Part shown: in pieces, positions 51,416-59,994 of the stretch
Position numbering within the stretch: the stretch's first letter is position 1
How the letters are laid out: every line of letters begins with the position of its first letter
Source: DATGMP01 sp035293565
Lineage (GTDB): Bacteria; Pseudomonadota; Alphaproteobacteria; BOG-932; Roseiterribacteraceae
Direction of reading: 5' to 3'
Length of the DNA: 64,000 nucleotides
Assembly: GCA_035293565.1 (NCBI GenBank)
Contig: DATGMP010000130.1
Coordinates: 107,408-171,407, forward strand
Notes under the pieces: generated by a model
Databases searched by the model: none
What the model was told of the DNA's origin: nothing
The model's input: the letters and a program-made list of their open reading frames with translations, nothing else
Translations under genes and position numbers: made by a program

Positions 51416-51967
51416 ATGGACGACAGGCAGATGGCGAGCCCGAAGGTGGAGGGGCTGGAACCCACATTCCGGCATCTCGACGATCCCGACATACGCTGGC
51501 AGGAGGTCAAGTCGGTCCGCAAGCGCGACGGCACGAAGGCGTCGATCTGGGAGAAGTGGCTCGCCTTCTCCCCCGACCCGCAATATCTGTCGCTCTACGC
51601 CAAATGGGACCCCGGCATGGTCATGCGCCGGCACGGCCATTTCAGCCCGCATGTGCTGTTCGTGATCTCGGGCGAGATGTGGTGCGGCGACCGGCATTGT
51701 CCGGCCGGCACCCATATCGAGCTGCCCTTCGGGGCCGCCTTCGGCCCCTTCGTCGCCGGTCCCCAAGGCACGGTGCTGTTCGAGGTCATGATGGGCGACC
51801 CGCGCTCCTGGGGCGACGATCCGGAGAGCTTCCGCCGCGCGCTGGACGAACACGGCGCGGAGCCCTTGCCGGATCCGCCGATCGAGCTCCCCGCCTGGCT
51901 CCGCGATCTCCGCCAGCGCTGGATCGTCGACGGCGTGCATGAGGACGGGCTGCCGGCCAAGACATGA
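51416..51967 (+). CDS. cupin-like protein
   Basis: A 183-residue protein with a beta-barrel pattern: WDPGMVMRRHGHFSPHVLFV holds the cupin-1 histidines (HGHxxxH), then GEMWCGDRHCPAGTHIELP and a later PQGTVLFEVMMGDP strand. It could bind a metal and act as a dioxygenase, isomerase or sensor. I use the ATG at 51416 because GGTTGGGGAA lies just upstream; an ATG at 51383 would add 11 residues. Its stop overlaps the start of the LLM gene by 4 bases. Confidence 0.72.
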   Translation: MDDRQMASPKVEGLEPTFRHLDDPDIRWQEVKSVRKRDGTKASIWEKWLAFSPDPQYLSLYAKWDPGMVMRRHGHFSPHVLFVISGEMWCGDRHCPAGTHIELPFGAAFGPFVAGPQGTVLFEVMMGDPRSWGDDPESFRRALDEHGAEPLPDPPIELPAWLRDLRQRWIVDGVHEDGLPAKT

Positions 51968-52899
51968 GCGGAGCGGCCCCTTTCGCTCCGGGCTCCGTCT
52001 CCCTCCGCCTCTATCCTCATAACGATCAGCCGGCCGAGCGCATCGTCCAAGTAATGCGCGAGCAGGCGGCGCTGGCCGTGGAGGCCGGCTTCGACGGGGT
52101 GATGACCAGCGAGCATCACGGCGGCTTCGGCGGCTATCTGCCGAACCCGCTGCAGATGGCGGGATGGCTGCTGGAAGCCATGCCGCGCGGCTGGGCAGCG
52201 CCTTGTCCGCTGTTGCTGCCGCTGCGGCCCTGGGCGCTGGTGGCCGAGGAGATCGCGTGGCTGGATGCGCGCTTTCCCGGGCGCGTGGGGCTGGGCGTGG
52301 CGGCGGGCTCGCTGGAAGCCGATTTCGCGATCATGGACACCAACAAAGATGATCTCGTCGGTCGCTTCGCTAACGGGCTAATGCGCGTAACGGCAGCGCT
52401 TTCCGGCCGCGATCCGGGAACTCTCGCCGGCGATCCGGCGGTGGCGCGCTGCATGGATCATCCGATCCCGGTGATCTCCGCCGCGATGAGCCGCACCGCT
52501 TGCCGCCGCGCCGCTATGGCCGGTGCCGGCCTCATCTTCGCGGGTACCAGCTCGAACGAACATTGCCGCGAGATGTCCGACCTTTATCGCGCCGAGGGCG
52601 GCGCTGCGTCCGTCATCCTGGTGCGCCGTGTGTGGTTGGGCCAAGGCGGCCATGCGCGTCACGAGAAGCAGGTCGATCTCTATCGCAGCTACACTTCGCG
52701 CGCGCAGCAATCCAAATGGGGCAGCGACCAACAGATCGAAGGCGGTCCCGCCGAGATCGCCGCGCGCTTGCAAGCCGACATGCGCGCGACGGGCGCCGAC
52801 GCGCTGAACCTGCGAGTGCATGTGCCGGGCGTCACGCCGGAGGAGGCGCGCGATCATATCGCTGGGCTGGCGGAGGTGGTCGGAATTTTGAAGAGTTGA
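51964..52899 (+). CDS. LLM class flavin-dependent oxidoreductase
   Basis: A 311-residue luciferase-like monooxygenase. FDGVMTSEHHGGFGGYLPNP, with the EHH motif near residues 45-47, is typical of FMN-dependent members, and LDARFPGRVGLGVAAGS and PIPVISAAMSRTACRRAAMA follow. It is translationally coupled to the cupin gene by a 4-base overlap. The pair could oxidise a substrate that the cupin binds or further converts. A repeat unit lies after the stop. Confidence 0.86.
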   Translation: MSGAAPFAPGSVSLRLYPHNDQPAERIVQVMREQAALAVEAGFDGVMTSEHHGGFGGYLPNPLQMAGWLLEAMPRGWAAPCPLLLPLRPWALVAEEIAWLDARFPGRVGLGVAAGSLEADFAIMDTNKDDLVGRFANGLMRVTAALSGRDPGTLAGDPAVARCMDHPIPVISAAMSRTACRRAAMAGAGLIFAGTSSNEHCREMSDLYRAEGGAASVILVRRVWLGQGGHARHEKQVDLYRSYTSRAQQSKWGSDQQIEGGPAEIAARLQADMRATGADALNLRVHVPGVTPEEARDHIAGLAEVVGILKS

Positions 52900-52936
52900 T
52901 CCGCGGATTGCGACGCTATGGGACGGATTTTGGTTC

Positions 52937-52961
52937 GTCATTCCGGCGAAAGCGGGAATCC
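52937..52961. repeat. GTCATTCC repeat unit
   Basis: GTCATTCCGGCGAAAGCGGG followed by AATCC matches one arm of the larger hairpin at 58545-58621. It sits between the LLM gene and the convergent TauD gene, is present as a single arm, and may be a degraded copy. Confidence 0.55.
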
Positions 52962-52989
52962 ATGTTCATCTGCGTAATCTGCGGATCAA

Positions 52990-53916
52990 TCATAGCCGCG
53001 AGCCCAGGCCATAATCCCCCGCGATGCTGGTGCGGTGCATGATGCGCGCATGCTCGGCGGGGCTGCCTTCGGCGCAATGGAGCGTGCGCCAATTATCCCA
53101 GACGACGAGGTCTCCGGGGCGCCAATCGTGGAAATAAGCGTGGGCGGGCGCGAGGCAGTGTGCGGTCAATGCGGATAGCAGGCCGTTGCTCCCGACGTCG
53201 TCCATGCCTTCGATGCGTAGCGCATAGGCGGGCGAGAAATTCAGCACCTTCCGGCCGGTGTCGCGCTGTGCATAGACGAGCGGGTGGATCGCCGGCGGGA
53301 AGTCGCGGTCGAGACGATCCAGAATCGAATCCATGGCGACAGAGCTCGACACCAGCTTCAGGCCTGCGGGCTTGCCGAATTTATGGCGGTCCATGCGAGG
53401 TTCGAATTGATAGATGACGCTCAGCCCTTCGATCGCGCTCTTCAAATCGTCCGGCAGCATGTCATAGAGGTGAATCTTGTCGATGAAGCCCGTGCGGCCG
53501 CGCGTCGGCGGCACTTCGAGCGCGCGGAGCACGCCGCCGCGCGACAGCCGCGGCATGAAGCATTGGTCGGTATGCCAAGGCAGCCAGCCGGCGAGCGGTT
53601 CGCCGTCAATCTCGTAGATCGGTTGAGTCTTTGACTGCTCGCCCGACACCGGCGGGCGGTAGGAGATGTCGATCAGCTCCGGGCAGCCCTCGGTCCAGCT
53701 CTCCTTGACCGAATGGCGCTCGAGCTCGCCGAAGCAGCGGCTCACATTGAGATGCGCGTCGACCGATGTGCCGACGCCGCGGAACAGAAGCACGCCGGCC
53801 TCGAGGAAGGCCGCATTCAGCGCGCGCCGGGTCTCGTCGTCGATCGGCTCACTGGCGTCGATCCCGAGGATTTCGAGGCCGACGGCGTCGGACAAAGGCG
53901 CGGTGCGCAGCGGCAC
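52990..53916 (-). CDS. TauD/TfdA family Fe(II)/2-oxoglutarate dioxygenase
   Basis: A 308-residue dioxygenase that hydroxylates a substrate using 2-oxoglutarate and O2. The iron facial triad is visible as HTD in WLPWHTDQCFMP (about residues 122-124) with a distal His in IMHRTSIAGD, and the Arg there binds 2-oxoglutarate. The GTG start at 53916 is chosen because GGAGG lies 4 bases upstream; the longer frame to 54201 would cover the divergent AtzG-like gene. Possible substrates are carboxylates, sulfonates or amides from the divergent amidase pathway. Confidence 0.9.
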   Translation of the reverse strand: MPLRTAPLSDAVGLEILGIDASEPIDDETRRALNAAFLEAGVLLFRGVGTSVDAHLNVSRCFGELERHSVKESWTEGCPELIDISYRPPVSGEQSKTQPIYEIDGEPLAGWLPWHTDQCFMPRLSRGGVLRALEVPPTRGRTGFIDKIHLYDMLPDDLKSAIEGLSVIYQFEPRMDRHKFGKPAGLKLVSSSVAMDSILDRLDRDFPPAIHPLVYAQRDTGRKVLNFSPAYALRIEGMDDVGSNGLLSALTAHCLAPAHAYFHDWRPGDLVVWDNWRTLHCAEGSPAEHARIMHRTSIAGDYGLGSRL

Positions 53917-53964
53917 GGATCCTCCGATTTCGTTCCCCGATCTTGCCCCGATCCGGTTGACATT

Positions 53965-53980
53965 ACCACTGCGGAGTGGT
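53965..53980. promoter_or_regulatory. inverted repeat between divergent TauD and AtzG genes
   Basis: ACCACT-GCGG-AGTGGT is a perfect 6-base-arm repeat in the 99-base divergent gap. A TTGACA (53957-53962) lies just before it on the plus strand, but no good -10 follows. It may be an operator for one or both directions. Confidence 0.35.
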
Positions 53981-54015
53981 GAGGGTCGGGGCGCGATAGA
54001 GGGGAGGACGACACG

Positions 54016-54219
54016 ATGCCGCTGGACGCGAAGTTGATCGCCGCCTGGGTGAAAGCGGTGCATGGGATCGAGCTGCCGGAAGCTTTGGCCGAGCTGACCG
54101 CGATCGAAATGGAGCCCATGAACGCGCGGGCGCTGGCGGCGTTGCGGGACTACGACATCGAAGGCGAGCCGGGGGATTTTGAGGCGATTCTCGAAGCCCA
54201 TGCGGAGCAGCAGCCGTGA
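54016..54219 (+). CDS. AtzG-like (DUF4089/GatC-like) amidase subunit
   Basis: A 67-residue protein beginning MPLDAKLIAAWVKAVHGIEL with helical, acidic composition. It matches the AtzG-like small subunits encoded directly before AtzE-type amidases, which stabilise the amidase as GatC does GatA. A 4-base overlap with the amidase start supports the pair. GGGGAGGACGAC precedes the ATG. No other function is likely. Confidence 0.85.
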   Translation: MPLDAKLIAAWVKAVHGIELPEALAELTAIEMEPMNARALAALRDYDIEGEPGDFEAILEAHAEQQP

Positions 54220-55652
54220 GCGCGCTCGCGAAGGTCGGCGATCCTGCCGAGCTCGATCTCACCGGGCTGGCTCGGGCGATCGCGGACCGCGAAGTCTCGG
54301 CTGCCGAAATCGTGCAATACACCGCCAATCGCGCCGCGCGGCTACAGCCCAAGCTCAATTGCTTCATCGCAACCGATTTCGACCGCGCGTTCGATGCCGC
54401 CAAGCGCGCGGATGCAACGGCTGGCGACAAGCGCGGGCCGCTGCACGGCGTGCCGGTGGCACACAAGGACATGTATTACCGCGCCGGACAGGTCGCGACC
54501 GGCGGCACGAAGATCCGGCGCGATTTCCGGCCGGATTACACGGCGACGGTCCTCGAGCGGCTGGACCATGCCGGCGCGATCGAGATCGGCACGCTCAACA
54601 TGGCCGAGTTCGCGCTCTACCCGACCGGGCACAACGCGCATTACGGCGATTGCCGCAATCCCTGGGACACGGACCGCATCACCGGCGGCTCGTCCAGCGG
54701 ATCGGGCGCCGCGATCGCGGCACGGCTCTGCTGGGGCTCGCTCGGGTCCGACAGCGGCGGGTCGGTGCGCATTCCTTCGGCCTTTTGCGGTGTCTCCGGT
54801 TTGAAGCCGACCGCGGGCCGCGTCAGCCGCCACGGCATCATGCCGCTTGCGCACAGCCTTGATTATGTCGGTCCACTCACGCAGTCGGTCCGCGACATCG
54901 CCAGACTCCTCGGCGTCATCGCAGGGGCCGACGGCAAGGATCATACGGCGAGCGATTTGCCCGTCGGCGATTACCAAGCCGGGCTCGGCATGGGCGTGAA
55001 GGGGCTGAGGATCGGCGTGCTGCGTCGCTATTTCTTCGATGGTGCCGGTCCCGAGATCGTCCGCGCGCTGGATGGCGCACTCGATGTGTTCCGGGGCCTC
55101 GGCGCGGAGATCGTCGAGCTCGATATGCCGGAAGCCGAGCTCTGTGCGACCTATGCCTATTTCGCGCTGTTCGGCGAATTCTCATCGATCCATGTGCCTT
55201 GGCTGGGCGCGCGTCTCGCGGACTATGGGCCGATGGCGCGCAACAGGCTGCTGCGCGGGCTCGCGGTTCCGGCCGCGCGCTATCACGAGGCGATGACGCG
55301 ACGCGGGCCGTTGCTGAAGAGCGTGCTCGACGGAAGATTCGCTCGTGCGGATTTGTTGTTCGCGCCGACGACGAATCTCGCGGCGCCGACTTTTGCAGAG
55401 GCGGACGAGAGCAATGCCGAGAGCCGCGCATTGCTGGGCAAGATCGCCCGCAACACGCGGATTTTCAATTACCTCGGCCTGCCGGCGCTCAGCATCCCGT
55501 GCGGCTTCGCCGAACCGGGCCTGCCGGTCGCCATGCAGCTCGTCGGCAAACCGTTCGGCGAAGCCCGGCTGCTACGCGCGGGCCACGCCTATCAGGAGGC
55601 CACCGATTGGCACCGACGGATGCCGGCGCTTAGGACTTCGAGCGCGGCTTGA
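54216..55652 (+). CDS. amidase, AtzE/GatA-like
   Basis: A 478-residue amidase-signature enzyme. The Ser-cisSer-Lys triad is visible: Lys84 in VAHKDMYY, the serine cluster at 159-161 in GGSSSGSGAAIA, and the nucleophile Ser183 in LGSDSGGSVRIP. It hydrolyses a small amide or ureide, as AtzE does with 1-carboxybiuret in s-triazine breakdown. Here no other triazine genes are present, so the substrate may differ. It forms a pair with the AtzG-like subunit, and its 3' end overlaps the convergent gene by 23 bases. Confidence 0.9.
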   Translation: MSALAKVGDPAELDLTGLARAIADREVSAAEIVQYTANRAARLQPKLNCFIATDFDRAFDAAKRADATAGDKRGPLHGVPVAHKDMYYRAGQVATGGTKIRRDFRPDYTATVLERLDHAGAIEIGTLNMAEFALYPTGHNAHYGDCRNPWDTDRITGGSSSGSGAAIAARLCWGSLGSDSGGSVRIPSAFCGVSGLKPTAGRVSRHGIMPLAHSLDYVGPLTQSVRDIARLLGVIAGADGKDHTASDLPVGDYQAGLGMGVKGLRIGVLRRYFFDGAGPEIVRALDGALDVFRGLGAEIVELDMPEAELCATYAYFALFGEFSSIHVPWLGARLADYGPMARNRLLRGLAVPAARYHEAMTRRGPLLKSVLDGRFARADLLFAPTTNLAAPTFAEADESNAESRALLGKIARNTRIFNYLGLPALSIPCGFAEPGLPVAMQLVGKPFGEARLLRAGHAYQEATDWHRRMPALRTSSAA

Positions 55653-56340
55653 GGCCGGCGAGCTGCTCGGCGTTGCGGAGCGTGTCGCCCAGGAACGCAC
55701 GGTGGAAATCGTCCTCGGGCTTGGCGTCGGTCCACATTTCCATGCGGTCGATAACACGGAGCTTGACGACGACGCCGGTGAGACCTTGCGCCGGGGTGTC
55801 GTAAATCTTGTCGACCAGCTCGGATTCCATCGACGCCAGGCTGCCGTGCAAGGCTTCGAGTTGCTTGTAGCCCAGCCTGGCGTACGCGGCATCGACATCG
55901 GCCTTGAACACGTCGACAGCCTCCGTCTTCGCGGCCAAGGGGAGCTTCGGGTCGAGCGCGTCGGGGCTCTTGCGGAGCGCCGACTGGGCGCGCGCGATCA
56001 GGAAACGGGCCGGCACCATTGTGCGCCCATCGCGGCGGGCCATGTCGTCGGCCTCGTCGGCCAGGCCCTGCATCACGCTGGGCACAGGGCATTCGCTGCG
56101 CACCTGGTCGTGAATCTGCGCGAACCGTTCCTCGACCTTGCCGAGCTCGCGATCGACCGAGGCGAGCTCATCGCCGAAGATGACCAGCGCGGCATCCGGG
56201 TCGGCAGGCTTCTCGCTGTTCGCCGCCGCGGCGGCACTACCGGCGATCGCGGCCGCACCGGCGGCACCGGCCGCCGCTACGGAAAGGAAAGTTCGGCGGG
56301 ACGCAGCGCGTTTCAAAGCCTGTCGTTGAACACTGGTCAT
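55630..56340 (-). CDS. exported hypothetical protein with Tat-like leader
   Basis: A 236-residue protein whose N terminus (ASRRTFLSVAAAGAAGAAAI near residues 14-33) looks like a twin-arginine or Sec signal. The mature part is helical and charged (VDRELGKVEERFAQIHDQVR, LARRDG-type linkers) with one Cys in SECPVPSV. I recognise no family. The ATG at 56340 is chosen over 56349 for the better leader; both are possible. It overlaps the amidase gene tail to tail and has a 247-base gap upstream, without a gene. Confidence 0.6.
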   Translation of the reverse strand: MTSVQRQALKRAASRRTFLSVAAAGAAGAAAIAGSAAAAANSEKPADPDAALVIFGDELASVDRELGKVEERFAQIHDQVRSECPVPSVMQGLADEADDMARRDGRTMVPARFLIARAQSALRKSPDALDPKLPLAAKTEAVDVFKADVDAAYARLGYKQLEALHGSLASMESELVDKIYDTPAQGLTGVVVKLRVIDRMEMWTDAKPEDDFHRAFLGDTLRNAEQLAGLKPRSKS

Positions 56341-56587
56341 GGAGGACACCCCGGTCTCTATAGTCTGGATCGCCGGTCACGCGCCGGCGTATCAACGCTC
56401 ATGCAAATGCGGGGCCAGTTTCCGCAAGGCTCTGATTTACCGAGATTTAACCTTCGGCATTCAACTGAGGCCGAATGTTCTTGTAAAGAAAAGCGACAGC
56501 ACGGCAAGTAATCATCCCGCCGAGGACCGTGAAACTTTGCGCAGTCCAATGCTGCGGCGCGATCTACCGCAACAGCTATGGTAAATT

Positions 56588-57802
56588 CTAGGGCACGATT
56601 TCGCCGCTCATGATCGCCCGGGCGGGATCGAGGCAGTTCCACCCTTTGCTCGCCAGCTCTTCCAGCGGGACGAGATGCGCCGTGACCGGCGGTGGCCGGT
56701 CGGTCTTTATGAGCCTGAGGCCCATGCCGCCCAGCCTGTGGCCGAAAGGATCGATCCAATTGCCGCCGATTCCGGGGTCACGCTGGGCGATCACGATTTT
56801 CACCGTCCCGTCCGACTCATAGCGGGCGGTGAATTTGGTAACGTAGCCCTGGCCGTCTTCGTAATTGTCGAGATTCTCCTGCCAGACGTTGCAGAGCTGA
56901 AAGATCCAGTATTCGCATTCCGGCGGCTTGAATTGCAGCGTCAGCGCCTCGCCGTCCTTGATGCTCCACGTGCCGAAGGCGAAGTGCCGGTCCGGAACGC
57001 CGCCGTTCGACAGATAGGTGGCGCGCGAGAACCGTAGCCGGTTGGGGCGCTTTGAGAGATTATCCTGCCACCAGGACCGGACGAGCTCGGCATAGCCCAG
57101 GACTTCCTGCGCGGCCTTGGCCAAGTTTGACGCGACCTCTGCCGGTTGCACGGGCCGTGGCGGCGCCTTGTCGAGGCGCTCGATCCGGAACTCCGGCGCC
57201 TGCTCCTGCGAGCGCCGGTGATAGACGGTGCGGATCAGCAGGCCGACCGAGTCCGGTTCGAGCTTCAGCCAGTTGCCGGGATGCGGCAGTTGGCTGAGGA
57301 TCAGCTCGAACGTCCCGTCGGGCTTGAATTCCAGCGTATCGCTCTGGATGAAGGCGCCGGTCTTGAGCGTCGCCGGATCGAATTCCTTCAGCCCCTCGAA
57401 GCCGCGGGGCGCCCAGTCGCGCGCGCCGATATCTTTGGGCTGCGCCGCGCTCCAGGCGGCGATCACGAAATAGGGAATGGTGCCGCGACCCCCGGTGATG
57501 CGGTAATCGCCGGGCTCGTCGAATTCGCAGAGGAAATGATCTTGGTCGGGTGATTGGAAATTGATCGAGGATTTCCAAGGCGCGTCGCGGAGCCGCGGCC
57601 GGTAGGGCTCGCAATTCTCCATGAAGCGCTCGCAGCCGTTGCGGACGACGCGCGTCATGAAGCGGTACCATTCGGCCCGCTCGAGCGGCCCGATCTCATC
57701 GCCCCAGCGATCGACGGTATGGCCCGCGATGCGCAGCACGTCGAGAAAATCGTCCCAAGCGCGGCCCGATAATAGCCGCGCAGCTGCTTCCTTCTCGCTC
57801 AC
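56588..57802 (-). CDS. hypothetical protein, DUF1214-like
   Basis: A 404-residue soluble protein. Its C-terminal part, with ECEYWIFQLCNVWQENLDNY followed by a GTVKIVIAQRDPGIGGNWID-type strand, resembles DUF1214 domains, which end in W-I-N-P-like segments and bind ligands. The N-terminal 150 residues include YRITGGRGTIPYFVIAAWSA. No catalytic residues are recognised. It starts 10 bases after the stop of the EthD-like gene, so the two are one operon. Confidence 0.65.
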   Translation of the reverse strand: MSEKEAAARLLSGRAWDDFLDVLRIAGHTVDRWGDEIGPLERAEWYRFMTRVVRNGCERFMENCEPYRPRLRDAPWKSSINFQSPDQDHFLCEFDEPGDYRITGGRGTIPYFVIAAWSAAQPKDIGARDWAPRGFEGLKEFDPATLKTGAFIQSDTLEFKPDGTFELILSQLPHPGNWLKLEPDSVGLLIRTVYHRRSQEQAPEFRIERLDKAPPRPVQPAEVASNLAKAAQEVLGYAELVRSWWQDNLSKRPNRLRFSRATYLSNGGVPDRHFAFGTWSIKDGEALTLQFKPPECEYWIFQLCNVWQENLDNYEDGQGYVTKFTARYESDGTVKIVIAQRDPGIGGNWIDPFGHRLGGMGLRLIKTDRPPPVTAHLVPLEELASKGWNCLDPARAIMSGEIVP

Positions 57803-57812
57803 GACGTCCTCC

Positions 57813-58529
57813 CTAGAGGCTGGGCCACTTGAAAATATACTGGCTTGTGGCGATCACATCGATGCCGTCGACATCGGTAACGAATTGCGCGGCTTCATAC
57901 ATGCGGCGCTGATTGTCCTTGGCCTTTTCCGGATCGCGGCCGCGGTCGAAGAAGACGGTCGGATCGGTCATCGCCTCGGGCGGCAGGCATTCTTCGACCA
58001 GCGCGTCATAAGCCGGCGCCGCATGAGTCACGGCGCGGACGAAGACGTTTGCGGCATAGAAGAAATTGCCCTGGCATTCGATCGCGACCGGGGTGGTTTC
58101 GTTGTGCCACGCATTGATCCAGGCCTCGGGCGTCACGCGCTGCGGCCGCTTGATGAAGACGCATTGCGAGAAGCCCCAGGTTCGCTCGCCCGGCGGCGCG
58201 CGATGATCGTCGTTCACGACGGGGTTGGATTCGCTGACCAGGTAGCCGGCGATCCGATGTGAAGCAGATTCCAGCACCTCGTCGAAAGGCTTCCGGAACT
58301 TGGCGATCGCGCTGTCGACCCAAAGATGCGCCACGGCTTCCATCTGAGGCCGCGTCGCGATGCGCACCAGGCCCTCGGCCGGTGCGACGGCGTCATCGAC
58401 GACATTGATCTGCAGCCCTCGCGCACCGAGCTTCAGCAGTTGCGGCGCCGCTTCCTCGCGGAGCGCGCGCGAAAATGATTTCGCATCCACCCGCGGATCG
58501 CGCCAGATTGCGTAAATGAGCTTTTCCAT
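57813..58529 (-). CDS. EthD domain-like hypothetical protein
   Basis: A 238-residue protein. It has an N-terminal KLIYAIWRDPRVDAKSFSRA and a later TPEAWINAWHNETTPVAIEC, which fit two ferredoxin-like (EthD) half repeats. EthD-fold proteins accompany P450 or dioxygenase systems in ether and steroid degradation. It is the first gene of a two-gene leftward operon with the DUF1214-like protein. A hairpin repeat lies just upstream. Function inferred. Confidence 0.6.
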   Translation of the reverse strand: MEKLIYAIWRDPRVDAKSFSRALREEAAPQLLKLGARGLQINVVDDAVAPAEGLVRIATRPQMEAVAHLWVDSAIAKFRKPFDEVLESASHRIAGYLVSESNPVVNDDHRAPPGERTWGFSQCVFIKRPQRVTPEAWINAWHNETTPVAIECQGNFFYAANVFVRAVTHAAPAYDALVEECLPPEAMTDPTVFFDRGRDPEKAKDNQRRMYEAAQFVTDVDGIDVIATSQYIFKWPSL

Positions 58530-58544
58530 ATCACCTCTCTCCGC

Positions 58545-58621
58545 GTCATTTCCGCGAAAGCGGGAATCCAGTCATCCGCTTGCGCCGGCGTCAATATGGT
58601 TCCCGCTTCCGCGGGAATGAC
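58545..58621. repeat. hairpin repeat, GTCATTTCCGCG type
   Basis: 22-base arms (58545-58566 and 58600-58621) differ at two positions from perfect inversion: GTCATTTCCGCGAAAGCGGG / CCCGCTTCCGCGGGAATGAC. It sits in the divergent gap between the EthD-like gene and the SnoaL gene, and the 52937 unit is a related single arm. I know such elements as dispersed in alphaproteobacterial genomes. Confidence 0.75.
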
Positions 58622-58661
58622 GGATACTATTGGTTGCTTCTGAATAGCTGCGAGGGACACC

Positions 58662-59186
58662 ATGACCGACACCGCAATCGAGGCGCTGCTGGCGAAGCAG
58701 GCGATCACAGAGGTGCTGTACCGTTACTGTCGGGCCTTCGATCGGATCGACGATGCGCTGGCTCGAACTGTCTGGCATGCCGACGGCACGTGCAATTACA
58801 CCAACCGCGTCGGCGCGCCGGACACGCTGTTCCGGGACTATCTGGGCCCGAGCTCCGCCGCACGCCGCTCCTTCCGCAACCACTCGCATCAGATCACGAA
58901 CATTCTGATCGAGCTCAATGGCGATCGCGCGCGGTCGGAGGCTTATTTCACCGCGTCTCTGCAATCCGAACCTAGGGACGGAACCATCACCGAGCATCTC
59001 TATCGCGGACGCTATCTCGACCGGTGGTCGAGGCGGGAGGACGTGTGGGCAATCGATCATCGGCGGGTCGTCTTCGATTCCTATACGCCGCTCGACTTCG
59101 CCGCCGATCGGCTGAACGGGATCGCGCTTGAGCTCACGCGCCGCGACCGTCAGGATCCGTCCTATGCGCATTTCAGCGGCGCCTGA
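58662..59186 (+). CDS. SnoaL-like (NTF2 fold) protein
   Basis: A 174-residue soluble protein. AIEALLAKQAITEVLYRYCR near residues 5-24, then ARTVWHADGTCNY and FRNHSHQITNILIEL fit the SnoaL_4 family. It may isomerise or hydrate a polycyclic intermediate. It is the only rightward gene of the ring-cleavage block and is convergent with the SDR gene (5-base gap). GAGGGACACC precedes the ATG. Confidence 0.82.
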   Translation: MTDTAIEALLAKQAITEVLYRYCRAFDRIDDALARTVWHADGTCNYTNRVGAPDTLFRDYLGPSSAARRSFRNHSHQITNILIELNGDRARSEAYFTASLQSEPRDGTITEHLYRGRYLDRWSRREDVWAIDHRRVVFDSYTPLDFAADRLNGIALELTRRDRQDPSYAHFSGA

Positions 59187-59191
59187 TCCTC

Positions 59192-59986
59192 TCACGTCTG
59201 CGTCACCGCTTCGATATCGAGCGAGCTCGGCAGCGAGATGCCGCCGTCGATCAGGATTGACTGGCCGGTGATGTAGGAGGCCTGATCGGACGCCAGATAG
59301 ACCATCGGCTCAGCGATGTCGTCGCCTTCGCCGAGACGCCCGATCGGCACGCGCGGCGCAGCCGCCTTCATGAAATCGGCCATCTCGGGACCGCTGTTGC
59401 GCTCGGTGCGGATCATGCCCGGCTCGACCGCGTTGACGGTAATCCGGTCGCGTCCGAGTTCCAGCGCGAGGTTGCGCACGAAGCCGGTGACGCCCGCCTT
59501 GGATGCCGAGTAATGCACGAGCCCGCGCGCCGACGCGTGATTGCCGGAGATCGACGACGTGACGATGATTCGCCCGCCCTTCTTCGAGGCGCGCAGCAAC
59601 GGCAGCGCCGCTTGCGTCAGCCAGAAGCAGGCTTTGAGATTCACGGTCAGAGTCTTGTCGAGATCATCGTCGGTCAAATCCTCGATGCGGGCATAGGGGC
59701 AGTGCGCCGCATTGTGAAGCAGAACGTCGAGGCCACCATAGATGCGCGATGCCTCCGCCACGAGCTTCGTGGCACCTGCGCGGCTGCCGATATCGACAGC
59801 GACCAGACTCGCCTCGCCGCCGGCCTTGCGGATCTGCGCGACCGTCTCTTCGCCGTCCGACGCCGTGCGCGTGCCGACCACGACGCGGGCGCCCTCGGCC
59901 GCGAAGCGCTTCGCGATCGCGCGGCCGATGCCGAGCCCGCTGCCGGTCACGATGGCGATGCGGTCGGCGAGCCGGTTTCCCGTCAT
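59192..59986 (-). CDS. short-chain dehydrogenase/reductase
   Basis: A 264-residue SDR with the loop TGSGLGIGRAIAKR, VVGTRTASD after beta-2, the structural motif LHNAAHC (a variant of NNAG), Ser in VTSSISG and YSASK for Tyr-Lys. It uses NAD(P) to oxidise or reduce a ring or side-chain hydroxyl. It is the last gene of a leftward operon with class II aldolase, meta-cleavage hydrolase and extradiol dioxygenase genes. I use the ATG at 59986; a TTG four codons upstream is possible. Confidence 0.9.
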   Translation of the reverse strand: MTGNRLADRIAIVTGSGLGIGRAIAKRFAAEGARVVVGTRTASDGEETVAQIRKAGGEASLVAVDIGSRAGATKLVAEASRIYGGLDVLLHNAAHCPYARIEDLTDDDLDKTLTVNLKACFWLTQAALPLLRASKKGGRIIVTSSISGNHASARGLVHYSASKAGVTGFVRNLALELGRDRITVNAVEPGMIRTERNSGPEMADFMKAAAPRVPIGRLGEGDDIAEPMVYLASDQASYITGQSILIDGGISLPSSLDIEAVTQT

Positions 59987-59994
59987 GTGTTCTC

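Noticed and set aside
54016..55652. Assignment of the amidase pair as GatA/GatC of tRNA amidation
   Set aside because: There is no gatB gene beside it, and the small subunit fits the AtzG group better.
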